Of a stretch of DNA of 64,000 nt, positions 36,278 to 44,599 are shown piece after piece (position 1 is the first letter of the stretch; each line of letters opens with the position of its first letter). The stretch is from Effrenium voratum (taxonomy: Eukaryota; Sar; Dinophyceae; Suessiales; Symbiodiniaceae). A program made the translations under genes and the position numbers. The DNA is taken from NCBI GenBank assembly GCA_963377175.1, contig CAUJNA010000577.1:131070-195069 (forward strand), in the 5' to 3' direction. The notes below the pieces were generated by a model. The model was not told the DNA's origin. It worked only from the letters and a program-made list of their open reading frames with translations, and did not search any database.

Positions 36278-37549
36278 ATGGTATTGGGATTCTTTGAGGT
36301 GATGTCGTACTTTCAGCACGAACTACCGCTGTGGAAGGATGTATGGAAGATCAAGAGGGAGTTCGAGCAGTCAATCGTACGGCACCTCGCCGGGAACGTG
36401 ACCCACACGACGGGCCAGAACCGAAAGCGGAACAAACCTTCCGCACAACTCGGAGCGCCCACGAAAGAAGTGCTGGACATCATGAACAAGATCAAGCCCA
36501 GACACCCGCGGTCCCTGATAACTGAGCCTGCTGCCCAAGGGTCCAAGAGAAAGGCAACGGAGGGCGAAGGTGACGGTCTTGGTCAAGCACCAGACCCGAG
36601 CCGAAGCTCTCAGCCCAACGCTGAGAAGGAAGAAAAGAAGCAGCGAGTGATTGATGGGCGGAGAGCGGCGCTCGGATTCCTGGAATCAATGGAGAAGTGC
36701 GTGGGAGAAATGGGAATCTGCATGAAGCGCGCGAACCTGGCCCACGACGGCGACTGCAAGGACTTTGAGGAGGCTGCTGGGAATGAGAAGGCGATGAAGA
36801 AGATCCGTGAGCTACTCAGCAGTGATCCTGTTTCCTCGGATGAAGAAATGGGGGTTACGGAGGAGCCGTCCTCATCAACGTCCAAGGAACGCAAGAGAGG
36901 AGGACAAGCAGGGAAAGAAACAATTGAAATGTATAGCTATACCATCAACTTGGTGGAGATGGCTGACACGGCTGAGGGAGGAGAGCTACAATGCGGTGGC
37001 GTGGACCTCACTCACAACCCGTGCGGGGACAACAGAACGTTCAAGAAGACGCTGGAGCTGGGATGCGACACCATTCCGTGCTACATCCCGAAGTATGGCG
37101 ACGTGAGCAACGTGTGTATGCCATGGGCGTATGCGTCTAGCGTTGACCCCAGTTACTTTCCCAAAGGTGCCAACCTTGAGCAGGTGGATGTGATGCAGCT
37201 TGGCAAGAGCGTCAATTTCTGCGTTGCTCCTTTTGACGGTGCTCCACTATGCAGGATTGGCGATGATCGCTCGGTATGTGCTACGAAAGACCAAGCAAAC
37301 CAGCTATCTCACAACCTATGCAGAGTCCTTCGGCACAAGATCGGCAATTGCCGAGGAAGTGCTTTTAGGTGCGACGAAGGTGGATGGGTCGACATTGACG
37401 CAGTCATTGACGACCGGAACAACGACATATTCCCACCTAACACCTCGAGAGCGAAACGATACATGGGCATCATGGAGGTGATCAAGTGGCAGGAATCAGG
37501 ACACTCACAAGAAATCGAGATTTCAGGTCCTGGCAGCAAGGTTTCCTAG
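36278..37549 (+). CDS. Cassette ORF 3, Lys/Glu-rich linker plus KptA N-lobe
   Basis: The ATG at 36278 directly follows, in the same frame, the TAG that ends the extended ORF 2. 423 codons. Residues about 50-230 are basic/acidic and low complexity (KRKATEGEGDG, KERKRGGQ). Residues about 340-400 read LSHNLCRVLRHKIGN and GGWVDIDAVIDD, the N-terminal winged-helix lobe of KptA/Tpt1 RNA 2'-phosphotransferases with the LRH arginine. The lobe is cut by the stop at 37549 and the rest is in ORF 4, so ORFs 3 and 4 were one protein. Confidence 0.65.
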   Translation: MVLGFFEVMSYFQHELPLWKDVWKIKREFEQSIVRHLAGNVTHTTGQNRKRNKPSAQLGAPTKEVLDIMNKIKPRHPRSLITEPAAQGSKRKATEGEGDGLGQAPDPSRSSQPNAEKEEKKQRVIDGRRAALGFLESMEKCVGEMGICMKRANLAHDGDCKDFEEAAGNEKAMKKIRELLSSDPVSSDEEMGVTEEPSSSTSKERKRGGQAGKETIEMYSYTINLVEMADTAEGGELQCGGVDLTHNPCGDNRTFKKTLELGCDTIPCYIPKYGDVSNVCMPWAYASSVDPSYFPKGANLEQVDVMQLGKSVNFCVAPFDGAPLCRIGDDRSVCATKDQANQLSHNLCRVLRHKIGNCRGSAFRCDEGGWVDIDAVIDDRNNDIFPPNTSRAKRYMGIMEVIKWQESGHSQEIEISGPGSKVS

Positions 37550-37553
37550 CATC

Positions 37554-39431
37554 ATGAAACCGAGTGACACGAGGGAGGCCAGGGAGGAAATGACCAAAGC
37601 TGGCCTGGATCGGGACGACATCGACAGGATGTTCAACAGATGCGACGGATGGTACAGACCTTGGTGCATCCGAGTCACAACTGGTCACAGTGATTTTGGA
37701 TTCATGAGCTCATCCGCACTGGCAAATAGGTATTCCGCAAGGATGGGTGATTCTCTCGGAGGAGCATTCCATGTGACATATGTGGAAAATCTGCCAAGCA
37801 TCGTACGCTGTGGATTAGTCCCCGGCGGAATCGATGGCGGTAACAGGCTAGCACTGCACTTCGGAGCATTCGCTCCATGGGATGAGATGAACGTAGCAAC
37901 GAAGGTGACGTTACGGAACGTAAGGATTGCGATCATCTACATTCCCAGTGCAACCCTCGCGCGGTATGGAGCTGGAGTCGCGGCTAACGGGACATTCATG
38001 GTCTTTGACGTGATTCCGTTCTATGAGGTCAAGTCCATTTGGATTGGCAAAAGCAACGGAGGGAAATGCCTGGAGTACGTCGACATCAAGAGAGCGTACT
38101 CGAAATGTGTGGAGAACAAGATCTGTCCTGGTTTCGTCAATTCATTCCAAGAGTCGGCTGCGATGTTCCTCCAGAACGTCGCAAAGATCAACGAGAGGAT
38201 GCCTGAAACCGAGGCAGGCACCGACAATCTGCACTACATCAAAGACATGGTTGAACGCGCATGCGATCTCCATCGGGACAACAAGATGGAGGAGTTCGAT
38301 GCGCAGGTCAACGAGGTCAGGGGCGAAGTCAGCAAAGTCGTCATCCTGAATGACGAGACATGGGAAGGACTGAGGTGCCGGATATGTCCGTCATGCGCGA
38401 CCGCAATCCCAACATGCTTCTGCTTATGCCTGGAATGTGAAGCGCAACTGATCTCCACCGGGAGGTTCTACATCCACATCAACTCCAATGACGAGGAGGA
38501 CAACCAAAAGCCCAATGTCTCGGGCGATGCCAGGCGTGCACAAGAAGAAGCCAACCATGATGCGGCAGCACAGGAGGATGATCACGAGGCGGAGGAAGTT
38601 CCTGAAGAAGACGACATGGACACGCAAGGATATACATCCGGCTACGTGTCTGAAGAAGAAGATGGCGGTTGGCATTACCGCGACACTGACTTGGCATCAC
38701 GGGATATCATAAATTCCCAGCGGATGGCGATTTGCCTTGATGAGCCGCGCGAGGCTCAGTACATGGCGGGATTCATCGCACTGCAGATGTCCAAGATGCG
38801 GGGGGTGTTCGAGGGTGGTGAGGAGAGAACGTTGAATGCCGCACTCGAGGGGAGGACGGGCTGCCCTTACCACAACGACTTCAAGAGATACCCCAACATC
38901 ACCGAGCACGATCAGGAAGGGATCCTTTTGCCATCAACGGCACTGAAGATTTCTCAATCAGAGAATGTTCGGGCAAGGGTCTTCCGATCGGTTGAGGAGC
39001 GTGAAGAGTATATTCGTATGATGGTGTGCAAATGTGAGGGACTATATACATTCTACAAGCTGTGGATCGCAGCGAGAATCCTCGATGTCACCAAGGGCGA
39101 AATGAAGCTCCTGGTCAAGGACCGCGTGCACCCGGTGGGTGATATTATTTTCAGATGCTTTTCATTGGCTTTCAACTGTAAGTATATATCATTCGTGAGG
39201 GATGGGAACCTTGGCAAATATGGTTATGCGGTCAATGTGAGCGCCATCATTGCGGCCATCGACCCGAACAAATGCGACACACCTCTGCTGGATTGGTGCC
39301 TTCAGAAAGGGCATTGGATATCAGAGGATCACAACAAGAAGTGTGTCCGGGCGCGAGAAGCCCAGAAGAACTTGGACGAGGAGTTCCGTCGACGCACTCA
39401 CAGACTGTCCATTGGGGACAGGTATGCGTAG
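37554..39431 (+). CDS. Cassette ORF 4, KptA/Tpt1-like RNA 2'-phosphotransferase C-lobe
   Basis: 625 codons. KptA/Tpt1 transfers a 2'-phosphate from RNA to NAD+. Residues 40-170 carry the ADP-ribosyltransferase lobe: CIRVTTGHSDFGF (the GHS motif), FHVTYVENLPSIVRCGLVPG (equivalent of HGT...SI..GL) and NRLALHFGAF. Just upstream, in this same open frame, KKSRFQV corresponds to the family's DKQRF. Further on there is a Cys cluster (CRICPSCATAIPTC), an acidic linker at residues 310-375, and an unrecognised 230-residue C-terminal domain. Catalytic competence is uncertain because the second histidine motif is altered. Located between RNase H and the LTR of the retroelement. Confidence 0.7.
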   Translation: MKPSDTREAREEMTKAGLDRDDIDRMFNRCDGWYRPWCIRVTTGHSDFGFMSSSALANRYSARMGDSLGGAFHVTYVENLPSIVRCGLVPGGIDGGNRLALHFGAFAPWDEMNVATKVTLRNVRIAIIYIPSATLARYGAGVAANGTFMVFDVIPFYEVKSIWIGKSNGGKCLEYVDIKRAYSKCVENKICPGFVNSFQESAAMFLQNVAKINERMPETEAGTDNLHYIKDMVERACDLHRDNKMEEFDAQVNEVRGEVSKVVILNDETWEGLRCRICPSCATAIPTCFCLCLECEAQLISTGRFYIHINSNDEEDNQKPNVSGDARRAQEEANHDAAAQEDDHEAEEVPEEDDMDTQGYTSGYVSEEEDGGWHYRDTDLASRDIINSQRMAICLDEPREAQYMAGFIALQMSKMRGVFEGGEERTLNAALEGRTGCPYHNDFKRYPNITEHDQEGILLPSTALKISQSENVRARVFRSVEEREEYIRMMVCKCEGLYTFYKLWIAARILDVTKGEMKLLVKDRVHPVGDIIFRCFSLAFNCKYISFVRDGNLGKYGYAVNVSAIIAAIDPNKCDTPLLDWCLQKGHWISEDHNKKCVRAREAQKNLDEEFRRRTHRLSIGDRYA

Positions 39432-39433
39432 TG

Positions 39434-40054
39434 AAGATGCTGATTGCGGCACGATGTGGGTTAGTCCCCATCCGTTGCTTGCGTCTCATCAACACCATTG
39501 CGATGGAACGACTTTACATCATGATATGGTTTCATGCGTCCAAGATGAATGGATGTGTATATGGTTACATATTCCGACGACTATGACATTCTGGATATTC
39601 ATGGATGGAACTATTACCTCATGGATGATTTCCTTCTCATTATATATATATTGTTCACGGTATCTGGAATGGCTATGATTTGCATTGATTGCTCACCGAT
39701 ATTTCTTTGCCGGAGATATGCAGACTGCTTACGAGCAGGCGCCTCTGTTGGACTCTTGTGGCCAACCCATTTTCTATGGATGACAGCTGCGCGATGCGCA
39801 AATGCGGCAGCTGGGATGTTCACTGGTGGTCAAATGACGTGACAATAGTGTGTTGTGTACACCTGCATATGGGAGTGTGCTTCGATTGGTGGATGAATGT
39901 TTCACTTTTCATACAATCGAACCCGGCATGTTTCACAATGAATGAACGGTGTAGCGATAGCAAGTAAAAGAATGCACGACACGATTTCGTAGCTGAGGCC
40001 GTGGCCAGTGGAACGTTTTGTGGTGTTTGGACCGCATGATGAACAATGCGACCC
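39434..40054 (+). other. 3' non-coding part of the retroelement
   Basis: No significant ORF after the ORF 4 stop. Runs to the polypurine tract at 40055, consistent with a 3' untranslated region of the element. Confidence 0.5.
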
Positions 40055-40148
40055 AAATGGGGGATGTTAAAACCCTCTAGGCCCCGTGCCTAAATTGGGA
40101 AGCTGTTCTGAGGTCTGTGTTGGTGTTGCTTACCAAGTTCCATTGATC
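40055..40148 (+). mobile_element. Polypurine tract and start of a 3' LTR
   Basis: AAATGGGGGA (40055-40064) is a typical plus-strand polypurine tract. It is followed directly by TGTTAA (40065-40070), the TG start expected of a copia LTR. The LTR end and its 5' partner are not identifiable, because the element is truncated on its 5' side, so the LTR length is unknown. If correct, the KptA cassette lies inside the retroelement. Confidence 0.5.
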
Positions 40149-40164
40149 GCCATTTTGGCTCAAG
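40149..40164 (+). other. Relic of the dinoflagellate spliced leader
   Basis: GCCATTTTGGCTCAAG is an exact match to the last 16 nt of the 22-nt DinoSL that is trans-spliced onto dinoflagellate mRNAs. It is not followed by GT, so it is not an SL RNA gene. Its presence implies reverse transcription of a trans-spliced transcript or an SL-mimicking sequence in the LTR. Confidence 0.8.
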
Positions 40165-40416
40165 ACACAATTGAGGTTCAAGATCTGATGTGTAGCTGCA
40201 TTCACACGTGATCGGCATTGAGAGCGGAAAACACTTCGCTTGCGCTGCATTTGTCAGGACCACTGTTGTAACTATTACTCCTTCTCCCTTACAACGTTTA
40301 CACGGGTTCGAATATAACGGCATTGTCCGTATACACCTTTCTACGTGGTTGGTATTACAGCTGGAGGGTTCGGTGCACAGCGTCCCACGGGACGTCACCT
40401 TGCCGTCTCTTGACAT

Positions 40417-40891
40417 CTCTTTAGAGGGCGTTTCCCAAATGGATTCTATTCTACCTGAGAGGCTCCTAGCACTCGTCCGTCCAGGAAATGACCTCGTCCT
40501 GCGAAGGATTCGAAGTCTAAAACGCTGCGCGCAGGCGTGCGGCTGCAAAATAATGACCCCTAGATATGCGCCGCAATTTGGCTCCAGGTTGCATTTCAAG
40601 CGATGTCAAGCTTTGCCAAAGGAAACCCCTTTTCCCTTTTTTTTCGGGGACCCCTTTTTTTGGGACCCCTTGTTTTCTGTTTTTTTTGTTTTTTCTTAGC
40701 CCTGCAAAGGTTGGCTCGCTTGAAATGCAACCTGGAGCCAAATTGCAAGCACATCTAGGGGTCATTATTTTGCAGCCACACGCCTGCACGCAGCGTTTTA
40801 GACTTTGAATCCTTCGCAGGACGAGGTCATTTCCTGGACGGACGAGTGCTAGGAGCCTCTCAGCCATTTGGGAAACGCCCTCAAGAGAGAG
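40417..40891. repeat. Long foldback element, arms about 186/174 bp
   Basis: The left arm 40417-40602 and right arm 40718-40891 are near-perfect inverted repeats (shared ATGACCTCGTCCTGCGAAGG, GGCTGCAAAATAATGACCCC, CTCCAGGTTGCATTTCAAGC) around a T/C-rich 115-bp loop. A second copy is at 61127-61500 and a partial one at about 44500-44585. No coding sequence. Confidence 0.9.
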
Positions 40892-41340
40892 CAGGAGAGG
40901 CGCTCAGTGGGCTGAAGGTGGAAAGGTCCGTCTCGGAAGATCCGTCTCGGACCTGGGAATAAAGGTCGAGGCGCTCACTGGGCTGGAGGTGGAAAGGTCC
41001 GTCTTGGAAGATCCGTCTCGGACCTGGGAATAAAGGTCTTTTAAGGAGAGGCGCTCACTGGGCTGGAGGTGAAAAGGTCCGTCTTGGAAGATCCGTCTCG
41101 GACCTGGATATATATTTTTTATTCTCAGGAGAGGCGCTCGCTGGGCTGAGGTGGAAAGGTCCGTCTCGGAAGATCCGTCTCGGACCTGGGAATAAAGGTC
41201 TTTTAAGGAGAGGCGCTCACTGGGCTGGAGGTGAAAAGATCCGTCTCGGAAGATCCGTCTCGGAAGATCCGTCTCGGACCTGGGTATATTTTTTTATTCT
41301 CAGGAGAGGCGCTCACTGGGCTGGAGGCGGAAAGAACCGT
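40892..41340. repeat. Tandem repeat of GAGGCGCTCACTGGGCTGGAGG units
   Basis: About six units of roughly 70-95 bp built from GAGAGGCGCTCACTGGGCTG, AAAGGTCCGTCTTGGAAGAT and CCGTCTCGGACCTGG blocks in varying combinations. Non-coding. Confidence 0.9.
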
Positions 41341-41353
41341 CTTGGAGTGAAAG

Positions 41354-41433
41354 ATCCGCGCCCGGGTGGAATCGAGCCCGCGGTCTCCAAGCTTCAGAGC
41401 TGCAGCGCCTCTTCCGATTGAGCTATGGATCCT
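41354..41433 (-). repeat. tRNA-like sequence (degenerate, SINE head candidate)
   Basis: Minus strand GGATCCATAGCTCAATCGGA contains a perfect-looking box A (TAGCTCAATCGG). GGCTCGATTCC is one mismatch from the box B consensus. GATCC/GGATC can close an acceptor-like stem. The anticodon and T stems do not pair properly and the anticodon cannot be read with certainty, so this is not a functional tRNA. Possibly a SINE promoter or tRNA pseudogene. Confidence 0.5.
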
Positions 41434-41479
41434 TGCTAGTCCAGCACAGAGACTCCAGTGCCAGAGAGCGTCACCTACC

Positions 41480-41710
41480 AGCTTCAAGCAGTCCTAACGC
41501 CTTGCAATGCTAAGGTGCTTGTACGTTGTATGCCATGCTGCGAGGCATGGCAACTGCCGCAATGCAGCGGGTGTGAGCCGAAAAGCGATTTTTTTCCGAG
41601 CTGTTCGGTTCTTGCATCAGGCAGACCAAATGGCCTGCAATGCTAAGGTGCCTGTGTGTGGACGCTATGCTGAGAGGCAAGGCAGCTGCAGGGATGCAGT
41701 CGGAGGGGGG
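41480..41710. repeat. Two copies of a roughly 130-bp duplicated segment
   Basis: GCAATGCTAAGGTGC begins both copies (about 41507 and 41637), each followed by a diverged GGCAnCTGC(C/A)G(C/G)nATGCAG block. Frames across it are not protein-like. Confidence 0.6.
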
Positions 41711-41722
41711 GGGGGTGATAAA

Positions 41723-42110
41723 ATGTATGTAAGTGGAACATTTGGAAAAGGAACGTTTTCTGGCGCTGTTAATGACATTCTGGCGGATGTAGGACATCCG
41801 TTTAAAAAGGCAAAATACTCGCAACGATATAAAGACACATCAAAAGCACTGGATGAAAACAATGAAGTTAAACACCTTATAACACATAGTCTCGGTTCAA
41901 GTGTAGGGGCGCACATAACAAAAGATTATCCTGAAAGAGAATTGACCCTTACAAGTTACGGAGCACCGTTTATATCTACCAGTCCTAGAACAACAGAATA
42001 ATATTTGAATTTCAGAAGTAATGGTGATATAGTTAGTATTTTAGATAGAGGAGAAATAACTGTTAACAAAGGCGCATTAAACCCTTTTTGTTAATCATAG
42101 TTACGAATTA
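41723..42110 (+). pseudogene. Lipase-like alpha/beta-hydrolase, AT-rich virus
   Basis: From ATG 41723: MYVSGTFGKGTFSGAVNDIL, then the nucleophile elbow THSLGSSVGAHI (GHSLG-type with catalytic Ser) and LTLTSYGAPF, the strand and YGAP turn typical of class-3 lipase-like domains found in virophages and Polinton-like viruses. An in-frame TAA at 41999 is followed by FRSNGDIVSILDRGE in the same frame, which would carry the catalytic Asp, then a shift at about 42088 and a tail to about 42160 with more stops. Probably entry- or release-related in the virus. Confidence 0.65.
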
Positions 42111-42164
42111 TTTGAAGACCAAGGTAAAGATGTTTCAAGAAGCAATGAACCTGTAAGTCAGCTA

Positions 42165-42446
42165 TTATAACAATCTCAACTATATTAATGATACAACATA
42201 AGAAATACAACAATGAGTAAGCAGAAGATATGATTCAGAATGAAAATAAAAAGTATAAGAAAGTTCATATGAAGAAATTAGAGAAACAGTATTAGAAAAA
42301 GAAAAATATAATAATCCAGCTGAAGAAAGGTTGAAGAAAAACAAAATTAAAATATTCTAAAAATAACAGTTCTATTCAAAAGGATTACTCGAAAATTGTT
42401 TTTGTTTTTTTAATACAAGTGTTTTTTGTGTTCTATTCATCATTAT
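42165..42446. other. AT-rich spacer between the lipase-like gene and MCP
   Basis: Only short frames broken by many stops. No motif recognised apart from Lys-rich remnants of the preceding gene. Composition matches the AT-rich viral block. Confidence 0.4.
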
Positions 42447-43378
42447 ATAAGAGTGGTAGACACATTTAGTGCTGTAGATATTCTATTTGACAATCTTTCA
42501 TTAAAATTAAATAAAGGGGCAAGTTATATCAATGAGCGCCGTAGCGTTTCATTCTTCCCGTCTGGTTAAAATATCTATAAACATTCGTCTGGAAATCGCG
42601 TGTTGAAAATCGCACTAAATGCTGAAGACAATAGTTGGTTAGACCCTCAATCAGTGATGGTGTTTTTCAACGTTTCAAACGAGGAAACTACAAACAACAA
42701 ACGCTTACGCCCCCTGTCTCCTGCTTACTGCTTTTCAAGATTAATTGCTGGTAATCAACTTGTTGAAGACATTGACTACTACAATAGAAACCATCATATG
42801 ATGAGTTGTTTGATGTCAAAAGGGGCAAGGGACAATGAAGACGCGCAAAGTTTTGGATATAGATACGATGACGGTTTAACGCAACGTTTTGCTGACCCTA
42901 CAACTGGTGCTATTGGAAAAACTTACCCGGGGATTTACGTCTGAAATGGTTGTTGGATCTAAACCTATGCTTGGTTTATTTAACCAGTTTCAGTATATTC
43001 CTTTAAAAGCGTGTCCTCTTGTTTTAGAACTTGAACTTGTCAGTAATTTCACCGATTGTATTGTTTCACCTGATGTTACTGGTGATTTCCCCGCCAGTGA
43101 GAGTGCGCCTAACACACACACATCAAAGCACAGGCGGTGAATTTGAACTTAATAATTGTTTTCTTCAATGTGATGTAGTTAGTCTTAACAATGACCTCCG
43201 CAATAAATATGTTGCTCATCTACTTGATGGAAAAGGATTACCTATTACTTATACTACTTATACATGTCAGTCTAATTCTGTTGTCGGACAAGCAACAATT
43301 AACACTACAGTTGTTTGTTCTGCGTCTAAACTCACTGCCGCATTCATCACCTTCTATAAAGCAGATGCCACAGGAGGA
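42447..43378 (+). pseudogene. Major capsid protein, N-terminal two-thirds (AT-rich copy)
   Basis: Aligns with the GC-rich MCP at 58144. AVDILFDNLSLKLNKGASYI and RRSVSFFPSG correspond to QDELMQSLDYKL and RHDVQYFPSS. The expected start is an ATA at 42447 (ATG lost) and an in-frame TAA sits at 42567. It continues NAEDNSWLDPQSVMVFFNVS, DYYNRNHHMMSCLMSKGARD and PLVLELELVSNFTD, with frameshifts near 42935 and 43110, to KLTAAFITFYKADATGG, where it ends at GGA (43376-43378). The C-terminal part is at 29145-28702 on the other strand. Confidence 0.8.
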
Positions 43379-44165
43379 GCAACTGAAGTTCTTCCCCGAT
43401 GTCGTCTTAGCTTTGTCCTTCTGACGCTCCATGACTGATGCAACTGCCTTCGTCCAATTTGGAGTGACTTAGATCGCTCCTCTGACTTGAACTTCCAGGC
43501 ATAAATTACTACCAGACATTCAAATTCACTTGGCTTAAGTCTACAAGCGCACCATCTTCTTGCCTTTGAACTCCTTGCCATGCAGCCTTATCCATGCACC
43601 TAATCCATTTACCTCCAATGTGTGAGATGGCACAGAGTGGTAATGGCCTGCACCCAGTAGCACGTGGGGCATGTACAAGACAAGCCAAATCTGGTTAATA
43701 ATGAATTAATTTGTTCTTTCAGCAAGGGAATTATTCTCGGTGTCCAGGCACGAAAGGTCGTGGTTCAGCTTTAGCATTAATCAGTTCCGGGCCATCATCC
43801 CAAATACACCTGCTTGATTTTCCTTCTTCTGCAGAAGTGCTTAATGGCCCTGACAACGGAGTCAGTGTTCTTCTTGATAAGTTCCGGTATAAATGTTCCA
43901 AACGATGAGCGCAAACCTGCCTTCCACTTTATGATCTTCTAATGCCGTCACAAAGTCGAACGTTACCAGGTTCCAAACGTCTTTACCTCTCTTAAAGGCT
44001 CCCGTTCGTAATCTGTGTTCATCTTTGCCTTGACGCATAATTCGCAGAAAGGATATTTTGTACCTGTGTGTGAGCAAATAAGCAATGGAGTTGGCGTCCC
44101 TCTTAAGAACTTCCACTTTCTCTTTTTTGATCCTTCGTACACATCAACTTTAATTCCGGCATCTG
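43379..44165 (-). pseudogene. Ty1/copia integrase fragment
   Basis: Minus strand: GAFKRGKDVWNLVTFDFVTA and DHKVEGRFALIVWNIYTGTY hold the first catalytic Asp region. A shifted frame reads NTDSVVRAIKHFCRRRKIKQ, then a damaged DDGPEL-like segment, then LAERTN and CYWVQAIT, the final Glu region. It ends at TSVAP, immediately before the AT-rich MCP piece. The RT that should follow integrase in a copia polyprotein starts at 29146 on the plus strand. Many stops; not functional. Confidence 0.7.
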
Positions 44166-44289
44166 AATCCTCGTATTAACCTCTTCCTTGTGAGCTATTA
44201 CCATGTTGATAACATCTTCAGGTACTTTCTTAGCTGGGGAGCGGACTGGCGTGACCAAGTTCCACACCACGTCCAGGCACGCCGCGGCT

Positions 44290-44400
44290 AATGGAGGGGC
44301 AGTGCAAGAGGGTCAGCCAGACAGCGTTCCGCTGCGCTGTGCAAGAAGATTGCGCGCGCGGCCCGGAGAAGGTTGCGAAGCGGCTGAGCATTCCGGACTG
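44290..44400 (+). pseudogene. C-terminal fragment of the viral C5-methyltransferase
   Basis: MEGQCKRVSQTAFR and AKRLSIPDWA match the end of the gene at 54604-55259 (MEGQYERVSQSRELL, AERLSIPD). The downstream poly-A/hairpin sequence up to about 44500 also matches the region 3' of that gene, so a methyltransferase tail plus its 3' flank is duplicated here. Confidence 0.65.
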
Positions 44401-44499
44401 GGCCGTTCCTCTTACCGAGGGCCTGGAAGAAGCCCATTTTTCCATGTTTTTTGCATGTTTTTGGACGGTGCCACGGGGCCCGCCTTTTTTCTTGTTTTT

Positions 44500-44585
44500 T
44501 GGGCAAGCGGTGTGGTTTCCTTTGGCAAAGCTTGACATTGCTTGAAATGCAACCTGGAGCCAAATTGCGGCGCATATCTAGGAGT
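44500..44585 (-). repeat. Partial copy of the foldback element
   Basis: GCAAAGCTTGACATTGCTTGAAATGCAACCTGGAGCCAAATTGC is the reverse complement of part of the left arm at 40565-40620. One arm only. Confidence 0.75.
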
Positions 44586-44599
44586 AGTAAGGAATGTCT

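Noticed and set aside
33328..39431. Integrated cDNA of an RNA virus
   Set aside because: No RNA-dependent RNA polymerase or viral helicase motif is visible, and the cassette is bounded by copia RNase H and a polypurine tract/LTR start.
40149..40164. Spliced-leader RNA gene
   Set aside because: Only 16 of 22 leader bases are present and no GT donor follows.
41354..41433. Functional tRNA gene
   Set aside because: Anticodon and T stems do not pair, and box B is mutated.
22150..42600. Possible alternative genetic code (TAA = Gln) in the AT-rich viral block: in-frame TAA at about 22357, 23668, 25530, 41999, 42567
   Set aside because: TAA also serves as the natural terminator of the AT-rich MCP (28702) and of the small ORF at 25676, and the same genes carry random frameshifts. 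Decay of AT-rich codons explains the pattern better.
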